A DNA stretch of 25,404 bases from Clostridia bacterium (GCA_017412025.1 JAFQOY010000178.1:1-25404), one strand, 5' to 3'. Counted from the stretch's first letter, positions 14,789 to 22,666 are shown. Numbers and translations: made by a program. The notes: generated by a model from the letters alone, not told the origin.

Positions 14789-16149
14789 TGAACCGCGATC
14801 TTGAAATGGCCCGCCGTCTTGCCGCCAGCGTGCAGGAGGCTGGCGGCAGAGCATACTTCGTCGGCGGCTATGTCCGCGACGCCGTTCTTCACAGAGAGAA
14901 TAAAGACATCGACATTGAAATCCACGGCCTGACGCCTGCCCGGCTGGAAAGCATCCTTGACAGCCTGGGCGAGCGCACCGTGATGGGCGCCAGCTTTGGC
15001 GTCTACGGCCTGAAGCACTACGATCTGGATATCGCCATGCCCCGCAGCGAAACCAAAACAGGCCGCGGACACCGTGATTTCACCGTTGACGTCGATCCCT
15101 TTCTGGGCACAAAAAAGGCCGCTCAACGGCGGGATTTTACCGTCAATGCGCTGATGCAGGACGTCCTGACGCTTGAAATCGTCGACCACTTCGGCGGCCT
15201 TGAGGATCTCCGTCAAGGCGTCATCCGTCATGTGAACGACGATACGTTTATCGAAGATCCGCTTCGCGTTCTGCGCGCGGCGCAGTTTGCAGCCCGCTTC
15301 GGCTTCTCCATTGCGCCTGAAACCATGTCTCTCTGCGCCGGAATGGATCTGACCGCGCTGGCCAGCGAGAGAATCATGGAGGAGATGTGCAAGGCGCTGC
15401 TCAAGGCGCGCAGGCCTTCCGTTTTCTTTGACATACTGCGCGAAATGAACCAGCTGCACGACTGGTTCCCCGAGGTGCTCTCCCTCATCGGCGTTGAGCA
15501 GGAAGCACAGTTCCATCCCGAAGGCGACGTATACACGCATACCATGCTTGTGCTCGACCAGGCGGCGGCGCTGCGCGGCAGGGCCGTCTATCCGCTCGGT
15601 CTGATGCTCTCTGCCCTCTGCCACGACTTTGGCAAGGTGCAGGCCACAAGCGTCATCGACGGCAGAATCCGTGCCCTGGGCCACGAAAACCTCGGCGTTC
15701 CCGCCGCCCAGGCCTTTATCTGCCGCCTGAGCAGCGAAGTACGCCTGAAAAAGTACGTCCTGAACATGGTAAAGCTGCATATGCGTCCCAACGCGCTGTG
15801 CTACATGCATTCCGGCCATTACGCGTATATGAAGCTGCTGGATGAATCCGTCGAGCCGTCCGACCTGCTTCTGCTGGCCAGGGCTGATCACTGCGGCCGC
15901 ACCGGGCATGAAAACGACTATGACGAGCTGGAAAAAACGCTTTCCGATGCGCTGCGCCGCTATCAGGCGCTGATGCAGCAGCCTTTCGTGCGCGGCGAGG
16001 ATCTCATCCGCGCCGGCATGAAGCCCGGAAAAGCCATGGGCGAGGCGCTCGCCTTCGCCCACAGGCAGCGCCTGCGCGGCGTGCCGAAGGATCAGGCGCT
16101 GCGCAACACGCTCGCTGCTGCACACCAGGCCGCACAGGATGAGTGTTAA
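14788..16149 (+). CDS. cca: CCA tRNA nucleotidyltransferase with HD domain
   Basis: The 453-aa protein is a class II nucleotidyltransferase. It has the head motif FVGGYVRD, catalytic DIDIEI (about residues 40-45) with the third carboxylate in YDLDIAMPR, the RRDFTVNAL motif, and the neck motif EDPLRVLRAAQFAARFGF that reads the growing CCA. An HD-type phosphohydrolase domain follows around residues 255-345 (HTMLVLDQ, LCHDFGK, GHENLG), as in many bacterial enzymes of this class. It adds or repairs the 3' CCA of tRNA; a poly(A) polymerase role is possible but less likely beside rnz. Translation is coupled to rnz. No terminator follows, and the riboswitch promoter begins 22 bp after its stop. Confidence 0.93.
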   Translation: MNRDLEMARRLAASVQEAGGRAYFVGGYVRDAVLHRENKDIDIEIHGLTPARLESILDSLGERTVMGASFGVYGLKHYDLDIAMPRSETKTGRGHRDFTVDVDPFLGTKKAAQRRDFTVNALMQDVLTLEIVDHFGGLEDLRQGVIRHVNDDTFIEDPLRVLRAAQFAARFGFSIAPETMSLCAGMDLTALASERIMEEMCKALLKARRPSVFFDILREMNQLHDWFPEVLSLIGVEQEAQFHPEGDVYTHTMLVLDQAAALRGRAVYPLGLMLSALCHDFGKVQATSVIDGRIRALGHENLGVPAAQAFICRLSSEVRLKKYVLNMVKLHMRPNALCYMHSGHYAYMKLLDESVEPSDLLLLARADHCGRTGHENDYDELEKTLSDALRRYQALMQQPFVRGEDLIRAGMKPGKAMGEALAFAHRQRLRGVPKDQALRNTLAAAHQAAQDEC

Positions 16150-16171
16150 CCAACAAATTGCGCCTGCCCCA

Positions 16172-16200
16172 TTGACAAATCCTTCACCATGCTTTACGAT
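16172..16200 (+). promoter_or_regulatory. Promoter of the FMN riboswitch-ribU transcript
   Basis: TTGACA (16172-16177), a 17-bp spacer and TACGAT (16195-16200) lie just before the riboswitch. The arms CTTCACC (16182-16188) and GGTGAAG (16204-16210) flank the -10 as a perfect 7-bp inverted repeat, which may be chance or a regulator site. Confidence 0.78.
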
Positions 16201-16222
16201 ATAGGTGAAGTTAAAACTGAAT

Positions 16223-16337
16223 GGTCTTTGGGGCAGGGTGCAATTCCCGACCGATGGTATAGTCCATGAACCTCCGCTTGGGGAGGCCGATCTGGTGTGA
16301 TTCCAGAACCGACGGTACAGTCCGGATGAGAAAAGAC
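16223..16337 (+). ncRNA. FMN riboswitch (RFN element)
   Basis: The RNA has the conserved RFN blocks in order: the 5' P1 strand with GGGGCAGGGTG, AATTCCCGACCG, GGTATAGTCC, the variable stem CCTCCGCTTGGGGAGG, CCGATCTGGTG, GATTCCAGAACCGACGGTACAGTCCGGATG (split here only for description) and the 3' P1 strand GAAAAGAC. FMN binding closes P1 and exposes the downstream terminator, turning off the riboflavin transporter when flavin is plentiful. It is the typical aptamer for ribU or rib genes in Bacillota. Confidence 0.96.
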
Positions 16338-16375
16338 AACGTTCCCTCCTGGGGCGGCATATCTGCCGTTTTAGG

Positions 16376-16423
16376 AAATATCCTGAGGCCAGTCGCTGTT
16401 TGGCTTCAGGATATTTTATTTTT
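16376..16423 (+). terminator. Riboswitch-controlled terminator before ribU
   Basis: AATATCCTGA pairs perfectly with TCAGGATATT, with inner GGCCA/TGGC pairing, followed by TTTTATTTTT. The T run ends directly at the CAGGAGG ribosome site of ribU, so the structure can act on transcription and perhaps also mask translation. It is the expression platform of the FMN riboswitch. Confidence 0.88.
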
Positions 16424-16438
16424 CAGGAGGTATCCCGC

Positions 16439-17041
16439 ATGAAACGCAAATCCACCGTCCGCACCCTGACCACCGCCGCCATGATGGGCGCTGTCGCTTT
16501 CGTGCTCATGTACATGAGCATTCCAACCCCGCTTTCCCCGTTTGCCGAGCTTGACTTCTCCGCTCTGCCGGAGCTCATCGGCGGCTTCGTTCTCGGTCCC
16601 ATCGGCGCGCTGGAAATCATCACCGTCAAAATCCTGCTCAAAATTGTTTTCAAGGGCACCAGTTCCATGTACACCGGCGAACTTCAGGCCTTCCTGCTGA
16701 GCGTATCCTATGTGCTTCCGGCCGTACTCTACTATCAGAATCACAAATCCAAGCGCGGCGCGGTCATCGGCCTGATCATCGGCGGGATATCCAGCATCAT
16801 CGTCGCCATCATCACCAATCTCTATCTGATTTTCCCGTTCTATATGTATCTGTACGGCATGTCCTGGGACGCCATCATCGGCATGTGCAGCGCGCTGATT
16901 CCTGCGATTCACGATAAGCTCACGATCGTCATCTTCTCGATTGTGCCGTTCAATCTTCTCTCCCGCTCGCTGACCGCAGTGATCGCTATCCTGGTCTATA
17001 AAAAGCTGAGCGTACCGCTCAAGAAGATTGCCGCACAGTAA
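16439..17041 (+). CDS. ribU: ECF transporter S component for riboflavin, RibU
   Basis: The ATG at 16439 follows CAGGAGG by 8 bases. The 200-aa protein has about six membrane helices and the RibU hallmark LDFSALPELIGGFVLGP (about residues 39-55), followed by the Lys-containing helix EIITVKILLK. S components bind the vitamin and dock on a shared EcfAA'T energising module, which is not in this window. Control by the FMN riboswitch directly upstream confirms the ligand. The next gene, an FMN-binding fold protein, follows after 39 bp without a terminator and may share the transcript. Confidence 0.93.
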   Translation: MKRKSTVRTLTTAAMMGAVAFVLMYMSIPTPLSPFAELDFSALPELIGGFVLGPIGALEIITVKILLKIVFKGTSSMYTGELQAFLLSVSYVLPAVLYYQNHKSKRGAVIGLIIGGISSIIVAIITNLYLIFPFYMYLYGMSWDAIIGMCSALIPAIHDKLTIVIFSIVPFNLLSRSLTAVIAILVYKKLSVPLKKIAAQ

Positions 17042-17080
17042 TTTCCAAATTTGCACGCATAGAATAAGGAGGCGTCTCTC

Positions 17081-17566
17081 ATGAAATTTTCCGCTGATAA
17101 ATCCCTGACGTTTGAACAGGCCGTTGAGATCATGTTTGACAAGCTGGGCGATTCCAAGATCATGGCGCTGGCCAGCTCCGTCAACGATTATGTCATGGTG
17201 CGCAATGTCAGCTGCCTGTTCTACGACCAGAAGATCTGGTTCAAGACCGACATGAACTTCCGCAAGACGCAGCAGCTGTATCAGAATCCGCAGGTCGCGC
17301 TTTGCTGGAGCGGCATCCAGGTCGAAGGCATTGCCGCCAATAAGGGGCTCGTCGTCGACGAGCCGGGCCGCCGCTTTGAGAAGCTCTATGAGAAGCATCT
17401 CTGGGGCAGCTACAACAAGTACTCCCACGAGGACACGGAGATCATCATCGAGATCACGCCCAAGTTTGTCGAAGTCTGGGATACCTGCGATGATAACTAC
17501 GCCTTCCAGATCTTCATCGATTTTGACAAAAAGAGCGTCACCGTCAAGCAGTACGACAACAAATAA
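17081..17566 (+). CDS. Pyridoxamine 5'-phosphate oxidase-like FMN-binding split-barrel protein
   Basis: The ATG at 17081 has AAGGAGG upstream. The 161-aa product fits the small PNPOx-like family: a helix at the start, then strands KIMALASS, YVMVRNVSCLFYDQKIWFKTD, the FRKTQQLYQNPQVALCW segment that usually contacts the FMN phosphate, and the strands VEGIAANKG and IEITPKFVEVWD. It probably binds FMN or a related cofactor as a homodimer; the reaction is unknown and it is not a clear vitamin B6 enzyme. Its position behind the FMN riboswitch and ribU suggests a flavin-dependent role, possibly adjusted to flavin supply. Confidence 0.82.
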   Translation: MKFSADKSLTFEQAVEIMFDKLGDSKIMALASSVNDYVMVRNVSCLFYDQKIWFKTDMNFRKTQQLYQNPQVALCWSGIQVEGIAANKGLVVDEPGRRFEKLYEKHLWGSYNKYSHEDTEIIIEITPKFVEVWDTCDDNYAFQIFIDFDKKSVTVKQYDNK

Positions 17567-17584
17567 ACCCATCATCTGCAATCC

Positions 17585-17613
17585 AAGCCCCGTCCTGTCG
17601 GTCGGGGCTTTTT
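17585..17613 (+). terminator. Terminator after the PNPOx-like gene
   Basis: AAGCCCCG-TC and G-TCGGGGCTT form a strong stem with a 6-base loop, followed by TTTTT. It ends the ribU transcript. From here to 17862 no gene was found; this gap holds the promoter and about 140 bases of leader for the hydrogenase operon. Confidence 0.9.
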
Positions 17614-17704
17614 CCGTTCGCGCATCCTAACGCCATTTATACCGGTTTGCCAAACACTTTTCGTATATTTATTGACGATTCCCATTTTCAAGCAACAGCA
17701 AAAA

Positions 17705-17713
17705 TGCTATAAT
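17705..17713 (+). promoter_or_regulatory. Extended -10 promoter of the sensory hydrogenase operon
   Basis: TGCTATAAT is a perfect extended -10 (TGn plus TATAAT at 17708-17713); the hexamer 17 bp upstream (TTTTCA) is a poor -35. The start is expected near 17720, leaving a leader of about 140 bases before the first ferredoxin gene. The leader has a TTAA-rich patch (17759-17773) and a small CAGG/CCTG hairpin (17811-17821), but no recognised riboswitch. Confidence 0.65.
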
Positions 17714-17862
17714 ACATATGTAAATTCAGTCCTTTCGTCCCATCTCCCCGTCCCCAGGTTAATTTTTTGTTAAGCCATTGTTTTGCGTCCCTGTATGCGC
17801 CCCCGCTCATCAGGCCGCCTGTTCACTTTCATATTTCTACCGGAAAACAAGGAGTGTTAAGC

Positions 17863-18105
17863 ATGAGAATCACGGTTTGCATCGGTTCCTCCTGTCATGT
17901 CAAGGGTTCCCGTCAGGTTGTCAGGGAGCTTCAGCAGCTCATCGCTGAGCATAATCTCGGCGACAAGGTCGAAATGAGCGGTACCTTCTGCATGAACAAG
18001 TGTCAGCTCGGCGTGTGCGTGTGCGTCGATGAGGTCTTCCATTCTGTCACGCCGGAAACCGTCGGTGCATTCTTCACTGAACACGTTCTTTCAAAGGTGA
18101 ACTGA
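17863..18105 (+). CDS. Small thioredoxin-like [2Fe-2S] ferredoxin, copy 1
   Basis: The ATG at 17863 follows AAGGAG and is the natural start of an 80-aa protein; the frame is open upstream but that part has no coding features. It has CxxxxC at residues 6-11 (VCIGSSCHVKG) and CxxxC in GTFCMNKC (about 43-47), the cysteine spacing of thioredoxin-fold [2Fe-2S] ferredoxins and of NuoE/HndA C-terminal domains. It would carry single electrons. It is the first gene of the sensory hydrogenase operon, and a related copy starts two bases after its stop. Confidence 0.85.
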   Translation: MRITVCIGSSCHVKGSRQVVRELQQLIAEHNLGDKVEMSGTFCMNKCQLGVCVCVDEVFHSVTPETVGAFFTEHVLSKVN

Positions 18106-18106
18106 T

Positions 18107-18367
18107 ATGATTATCCAGATTTGTGTCGGCTCTTCCTGCCATCTCAAGGGCTCCGAGGACATCGTCGCCCTGCTGCAAAGCGCAGTCGCCGAGCATCAGC
18201 TCGAGTGTGACGTCACCCTGGCCGGCAGCTTCTGCACCGGTCAGTGCAACCGCGTCGGCGTCACCATTCAGGTTGACGACGACGTCTATCCGGGCGTTAC
18301 CCGCGAAGGCTTTAAAGACTTCTTTCATGACAAGGTACTTAAAAAACTGAACGAAGAAAGGGCGTAA
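18107..18367 (+). CDS. Small thioredoxin-like [2Fe-2S] ferredoxin, copy 2
   Basis: The 86-aa protein is clearly related to the preceding gene: both share the N-terminal ICVGSSCHLKGS-type motif with CxxxxC, a central GSFCTGQC (CxxxC) and a C-terminal D-hV-xP-G-vT region, so the pair arose by tandem duplication. Outside these motifs they differ, which suggests different partners or potentials. Loss of one would probably not be neutral, since both keep all four cysteines. The sensory hydrogenase gene begins six bases after its stop. Likely role: electron transfer to or from the sensory or group B hydrogenase. Confidence 0.87.
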   Translation: MIIQICVGSSCHLKGSEDIVALLQSAVAEHQLECDVTLAGSFCTGQCNRVGVTIQVDDDVYPGVTREGFKDFFHDKVLKKLNEERA

Positions 18368-18373
18368 CCGCCA

Positions 18374-20050
18374 ATGGCAGATTTTCTCACGCTGAAAAAA
18401 TCCAACTGCAAAAACTGTTATAAATGCATCCGCAGCTGCCCTGTCAAATCCATCCGCTTCTCCGGCAATCAGGCGCACATCATCAAGGATGAGTGCATCC
18501 TCTGCGGCCACTGCTTTGTCGCCTGCCCGCAGAATGCCAAGCAGATCGTCGACGAGACGGAAAAGGTGAAGGTGCTGCTGCAGAGCGGCGAGCCCGTCAT
18601 CGCCAGCCTTGCCCCTTCCTTCGTCGCCAATTATGAGGGCATTGGCATCGCATCCATGCGCGAGGCGCTCAAAAAGCTCGGCTTTCACGACGCTGAAGAG
18701 ACCGCCATCGGCGCGACCATCGTCAAGACCGAATATGAGCGCATGCTGCGCGAGGACAACAAGGACATTGTCATTTCCTCCTGCTGTCACTCGGTCAACC
18801 TGCTCATTCAGAAGTACTTCCCCGTTGCGCTGCAGTATCTGGCGGACGTCCTCTCCCCGATGCAGGCGCACTGCCAGAGCATCAAGCGCCGCATCCCCAA
18901 TGCCAAGACGGTCTTTATCGGTCCCTGCGTCGCCAAGAAGGACGAGGCGGACCATTATAAAGGCGTAGTCGACGCCGTGCTCACGTTTGAAGAACTGACC
19001 AACTGGCTCGGCAAAGAAGGCATCACGCTTCGCCAGGAGCTTGATCATGAAGAGGAAAGCCGCGCCCGCTTCTTCCCCGTCACCGGCGGCGTGCTCAAGA
19101 CCATGAAGCAGGAACCCGACAGATACACCTATCTGGCCATCGACGGCGTGGAAAACTGCATCGAGGCGCTGAAAGACATCGAGAGCGGCAAAATCCATCA
19201 TTGTTTCATCGAAATGAACGCCTGCTCCGGCGGATGCATCTCCGGTCCGGTCATGGAAAAATACCACAAGAATCCGATCAAGGACTACATTGCCGTATCA
19301 AACTACGCCGGAACAAAGGATTTTGACGTTCAGCAGCCCGATTTCATGCGGCTGCGCAAGAGCTTCTCGCTCATCGAGCGTGAAAACGTCATGCCCAGCG
19401 AAACAGAGATTCAGCGCATCCTGCGCCAGATGGGCAAGTTCAAGCCCTCGCAGGAGCTCAACTGCGGTTCCTGTGGCTACAACACCTGCCGCGAAAAGGC
19501 CATCGCCATCTATCACGGCAAAGCGGAAGCGTCCATGTGCCTGCCCTATCTCAAGGACAAGGCGGAAAGCTTCTCCGACGCCATCGTCAAGAATACGCCC
19601 AACGGCCTGATCGTGCTCAACGAGGACCTGGAGGTTCAGCAGATCAACGCCGCCGCGCGCAAAATCATGAACATCCGCGCCGCCAGCGACGTGCTGGGCG
19701 AGCCGGTCGTCCGCATTCTGGATCCGATGATCTTCATGAATGCGCTGGAGTCCCGTCTGGGCGTGGTGGAGCAGCGCGAGTACCTCGCCGAATACAAGCG
19801 CTACGTCGAAGAAACTGTCATGCACGACAAGGAGAGCCATCTGCTCATCTGCATCATGCGCGACGTGACCCGCGAAGAGCGCGAGCGCGAAAAGAAGGAA
19901 AACATCAGCCGCCAGACCATTGAAGTCGCCGATAAGGTGGTTGACAAGCAGATGCGCATCGTTCAGGAAATCGCATCCCTGCTGGGTGAAACCGCCGCCG
20001 AAACCAAGATTGCGCTGTCCAAGCTGAAGGAGTCCATCACCAATGAATGA
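18374..20050 (+). CDS. hydS: Sensory [FeFe]-hydrogenase homologue with PAS domain (HydS-type)
   Basis: The 558-aa product is modular. Two [4Fe-4S] ferredoxin motifs come first (Cys 12/15/18/22 and 41/44/47/51), then an H-cluster domain (about 75-330). Next is a CxxCx4Cx16C iron-sulfur motif (Cys 364/367/372/389), a PAS domain (about 400-510) and a charged helical tail (512-558). The H-cluster loops keep all cysteines (CC at 137-138, C185, C284 and C288) but are altered. L1 is SSCCHSV rather than TSCCPxW, L2 is IGPCVAKKDE rather than MPCxxKxxE, and L3 is EMNACSGGCISGP without the Gly-Gly-Gly. Such changes are typical of putative H2 sensors. Its 3' end overlaps the phosphatase start by 8 bp, so the PAS output probably acts through that enzyme. 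Confidence 0.88.
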   Translation: MADFLTLKKSNCKNCYKCIRSCPVKSIRFSGNQAHIIKDECILCGHCFVACPQNAKQIVDETEKVKVLLQSGEPVIASLAPSFVANYEGIGIASMREALKKLGFHDAEETAIGATIVKTEYERMLREDNKDIVISSCCHSVNLLIQKYFPVALQYLADVLSPMQAHCQSIKRRIPNAKTVFIGPCVAKKDEADHYKGVVDAVLTFEELTNWLGKEGITLRQELDHEEESRARFFPVTGGVLKTMKQEPDRYTYLAIDGVENCIEALKDIESGKIHHCFIEMNACSGGCISGPVMEKYHKNPIKDYIAVSNYAGTKDFDVQQPDFMRLRKSFSLIERENVMPSETEIQRILRQMGKFKPSQELNCGSCGYNTCREKAIAIYHGKAEASMCLPYLKDKAESFSDAIVKNTPNGLIVLNEDLEVQQINAAARKIMNIRAASDVLGEPVVRILDPMIFMNALESRLGVVEQREYLAEYKRYVEETVMHDKESHLLICIMRDVTREEREREKKENISRQTIEVADKVVDKQMRIVQEIASLLGETAAETKIALSKLKESITNE

Positions 20051-21215
20051 TCTTTGCGCGGATATCGGATACCTGAGTATCAACCATGTCGGCGAACTGC
20101 TGTGCGGAGACCATGTGGATATCGTCGAACAGGACGATCATTCCACGGTCATTGTCCTTGCCGACGGCCTGGGCAGCGGCGTCAAGGCGAGCATTCTTTC
20201 GACGCTGACGTCCAAAATCATCTCGACCATGATGGCCGCCGGTCTTCCCATCGAGGAATGCGTCTCCGCCATCGCCGCAACGCTGCCCGTGTGCTCCATC
20301 CGCGGCGTAGCATACTCTACATTCACCATCATCCATCTGCTGAGCAATGAAACGGCAGAGCTGATCCAGTACGACAATCCGCATGTCATCCTGATCCGGA
20401 ACGAAAAGAATACCGATTATCCCAAGACCGAGATGAGCATCGGCGGCAAGAAGATTTATAAATCTGTGATCAGCCTGCAGGAAAACGATATCTTCATCGC
20501 CATGAGCGACGGCTGTCCGCATGCCGGCATCGGCATGAGCTACAATTTCGGCTGGAAGCGCGAGGATATCGCCGCGTTTATGGAATCGCTCGCGCCGGTC
20601 GGCTACACCGCCAAGACGCTTTCCACCATCCTGATTGAGGAGGTCAACAAGCTCTACGGCGGAAAACCGGGCGATGACGCCACGGCCTGCGTCGTGCGGG
20701 TGCGCAAGCGCGTGCCGATGAACATGCTCTTCGGCCCGCCCTCCAACCGCGACGACTGCGACCGGATGATGTCGCTCTTCTTCTCCAAAGAGGGCAAACA
20801 CATCGTCTGCGGCGGCACCACCTCCTCCATCGCCGCCAAGTTCCTTGGCAAGCAGGTCAAAGCCACGCTCTCCTTTGAGCGCAGCGACGTACCGCCGATC
20901 GCCGAAATAGAAGGCGTGGATCTGGTGACGGAAGGCGTGATCACTGTCAACAAGGTGGTGGAATACGCCAGGGATTACCTGCAGAACAACGAAAGCTACG
21001 AGGAATGGAGCTTAAGGCGCGACGGCGCGTCCATGATCGCCCGCCTGCTCTTTGAAGAAGCCACAGATATCAATTTCTACGTTGGCCGCGCCGTCAATCC
21101 GGCGCACCAGAACCCTGACCTGCCGATCAATTTCAATATCAAAATGAACCTGGTGCAGGAGCTTTCCGAATGCCTGAAAAAAATGGGCAAACGCATCAAG
21201 GTCAGTTACTTCTAA
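20043..21215 (+). CDS. SpoIIE-type PP2C phosphatase with unassigned C-terminal domain
   Basis: The 390-aa product begins with a SpoIIE-like PP2C domain (about residues 1-220). It has the metal-binding motifs VIVLADGLGSG (near 38-48), DIFIAMSDG (about 157) and GGKPGDDATACVVRV (about 205-220). A second region of about 160 residues follows, starting near GPPSNRDDCDRMMSLFF and including CGGTTSSIAAKFLGK and a C-terminal INFNIKMNLVQELSECLKK helix. I cannot place this part in a family. PP2C/SpoIIE enzymes dephosphorylate Ser/Thr on partner proteins such as anti-anti-sigma factors. No kinase or target is seen in the window. The 8-bp overlap with the sensory hydrogenase gene strongly suggests they form a sensor-output pair. 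Confidence 0.88.
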   Translation: MNDLCADIGYLSINHVGELLCGDHVDIVEQDDHSTVIVLADGLGSGVKASILSTLTSKIISTMMAAGLPIEECVSAIAATLPVCSIRGVAYSTFTIIHLLSNETAELIQYDNPHVILIRNEKNTDYPKTEMSIGGKKIYKSVISLQENDIFIAMSDGCPHAGIGMSYNFGWKREDIAAFMESLAPVGYTAKTLSTILIEEVNKLYGGKPGDDATACVVRVRKRVPMNMLFGPPSNRDDCDRMMSLFFSKEGKHIVCGGTTSSIAAKFLGKQVKATLSFERSDVPPIAEIEGVDLVTEGVITVNKVVEYARDYLQNNESYEEWSLRRDGASMIARLLFEEATDINFYVGRAVNPAHQNPDLPINFNIKMNLVQELSECLKKMGKRIKVSYF

Positions 21216-21226
21216 GGAGTATGGTC

Positions 21227-22645
21227 ATGAGAAAATTTGACACCAAGGTCCAGTACCTCAAATACAAAGTCCTTCGCGAAGTCGCCCGCGACGCATGGAA
21301 CGGCACGCTGCTTGAAAACGTGCTCAACATCCCCAAGATCATCGCGCCGGGCAAAGAGCCGACCATGCGCTGCTGCGTCTTTAAGGAGCGCGCCATTCTT
21401 GGCGAGCGCGTGAAGATGGCCATGGGCGGCGACAAGAACAACAACAACGTCATCGAAGTCATCGATATCGCCTGCGATGAGTGTCCCGCCGCCGGTTATG
21501 AGGTCACAGCCGCCTGCCGCGGCTGCCTTGCGCATCGCTGCGAGGATGTATGCAAGCGCGGAGCCATCACCTTTGATCACAACCATGTCGCCCACATCGA
21601 CAAGAGCAAGTGTGTGGAATGCGGCCAGTGCGCCAAGGTCTGCCCGTATACCGCCATCATCCACCATACGCGTCCCTGCCAGACCGCCTGCAAGGTGAAG
21701 GCCATTTCCATCAATGAAGACGGCGCCGCCGCCATCGACAACGAAAAGTGCATCTCCTGCGGCGCGTGCGTGTATCAGTGCCCGTTCGGCGCCATCACGG
21801 ACAAGAGCCAGATTGTCGACGTGATCAACATTCTGCGCGACGGCGCATTCGGCGCAAACTACAAGGTGTACGCCGTTGTCGCCCCGTCCATCGCCAGCCA
21901 GTTCACCTATGCAAAACTCGGCCAGGTCATCACCGGCCTCAAAAAGATCGGCTTCCACACGGTCGTCGAAGCTGCGCTGGGCGCGGATATGGTCGCCATG
22001 TGGGAATCCAAGGAGATCGCGGAAAAGGGCTTCCTCACCAGTTCGTGCTGCCCGGGCTTTGTGCAGTATATCAAGTCCGCCTTCCCGGCGCTGACGCAGT
22101 ATATCTCCCACAATCCTTCCCCGATGGCCGCCATGGGCAAGTACATCAAGCAGACAGATCCGACGGCAAAGATCATCTTCATCGGACCGTGCACGGCCAA
22201 GAAGATGGAAATGCAGCGTGAGGACGTGCGTCCTTATATCGACGCCGTGCTCACCTTCGAAGAACTGCAGGCGCTGTTTGACAGCCGTGAGTTCGATATC
22301 AAGAATCTGGATGAGGACATCCTTGATAACGCATCCTACTACGGCCGGATCTTCGCGCGCAGCGGCGGCCTGACCGACGCTGCCGTGCAGGCCATCAAGG
22401 AGCAGAACATCGACTTTGAAATCAAGCCCGAGGTCTGCGACGGCATCGAGGAATGCAAGGTCGCGCTGCTCAAAAAGAGCAAAAACGTCCTTGCCGCCAA
22501 CTTCATCGAGGGCATGGCGTGCTCCGGCGGCTGCATCGGCGGCGCCGGATGCCTGACGCACGGCCCGAAGGACAAGACCCAGGTCGACAAATACGGCAAG
22601 GAAGCGTTTGAAAAGACGATTTCCGACGCCATCTCCATGCTGTAA
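21227..22645 (+). CDS. [FeFe]-hydrogenase, group B type
   Basis: I chose the ATG at 21227 because AAGGAG ends seven bases upstream; the ATG at 21221 is too close to it. The 472-aa protein has an N-terminal region of about 80 residues not found in HndD, then Cys-rich clusters for several [4Fe-4S] centres (C97/100/105/109, C129/132/135/139, C151/155, C175/178/181/185). The H-cluster domain has L1 TSSCCPGF (C274, C275), L2 FIGPCTAKKMEM (C322) and L3 EGMACSGGCIGGAG (C432, C436). The IGPC and GMACSGGC variants and the long ferredoxin region match the poorly studied group B enzymes, thought to couple to ferredoxin. It is the last gene of the operon, 11 bases after the phosphatase, and may be a target of this sensory system. 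Confidence 0.9.
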   Translation: MRKFDTKVQYLKYKVLREVARDAWNGTLLENVLNIPKIIAPGKEPTMRCCVFKERAILGERVKMAMGGDKNNNNVIEVIDIACDECPAAGYEVTAACRGCLAHRCEDVCKRGAITFDHNHVAHIDKSKCVECGQCAKVCPYTAIIHHTRPCQTACKVKAISINEDGAAAIDNEKCISCGACVYQCPFGAITDKSQIVDVINILRDGAFGANYKVYAVVAPSIASQFTYAKLGQVITGLKKIGFHTVVEAALGADMVAMWESKEIAEKGFLTSSCCPGFVQYIKSAFPALTQYISHNPSPMAAMGKYIKQTDPTAKIIFIGPCTAKKMEMQREDVRPYIDAVLTFEELQALFDSREFDIKNLDEDILDNASYYGRIFARSGGLTDAAVQAIKEQNIDFEIKPEVCDGIEECKVALLKKSKNVLAANFIEGMACSGGCIGGAGCLTHGPKDKTQVDKYGKEAFEKTISDAISML

Positions 22646-22666
22646 ATCGTGAGGACTGCATATAGG

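Noticed and set aside
14665..16125. Long open frame of about 486 codons antisense to cca
   Set aside because: It mirrors the cca coding sequence, is rich in His/Gln/Ala typical of reversed GC-rich genes, and has no domain or ribosome site.
17757..17773. TTAA-N7-TTAA patch with a TTGTTAA half-site in the hydrogenase leader, considered as a Rex site
   Set aside because: Only one good half-site is present and the second arm does not form TTAACAA, so it does not meet the Rex palindrome.
21212..22561. Long open frame antisense to the group B hydrogenase
   Set aside because: No domain, and the sense strand has complete iron-sulfur and H-cluster motifs.
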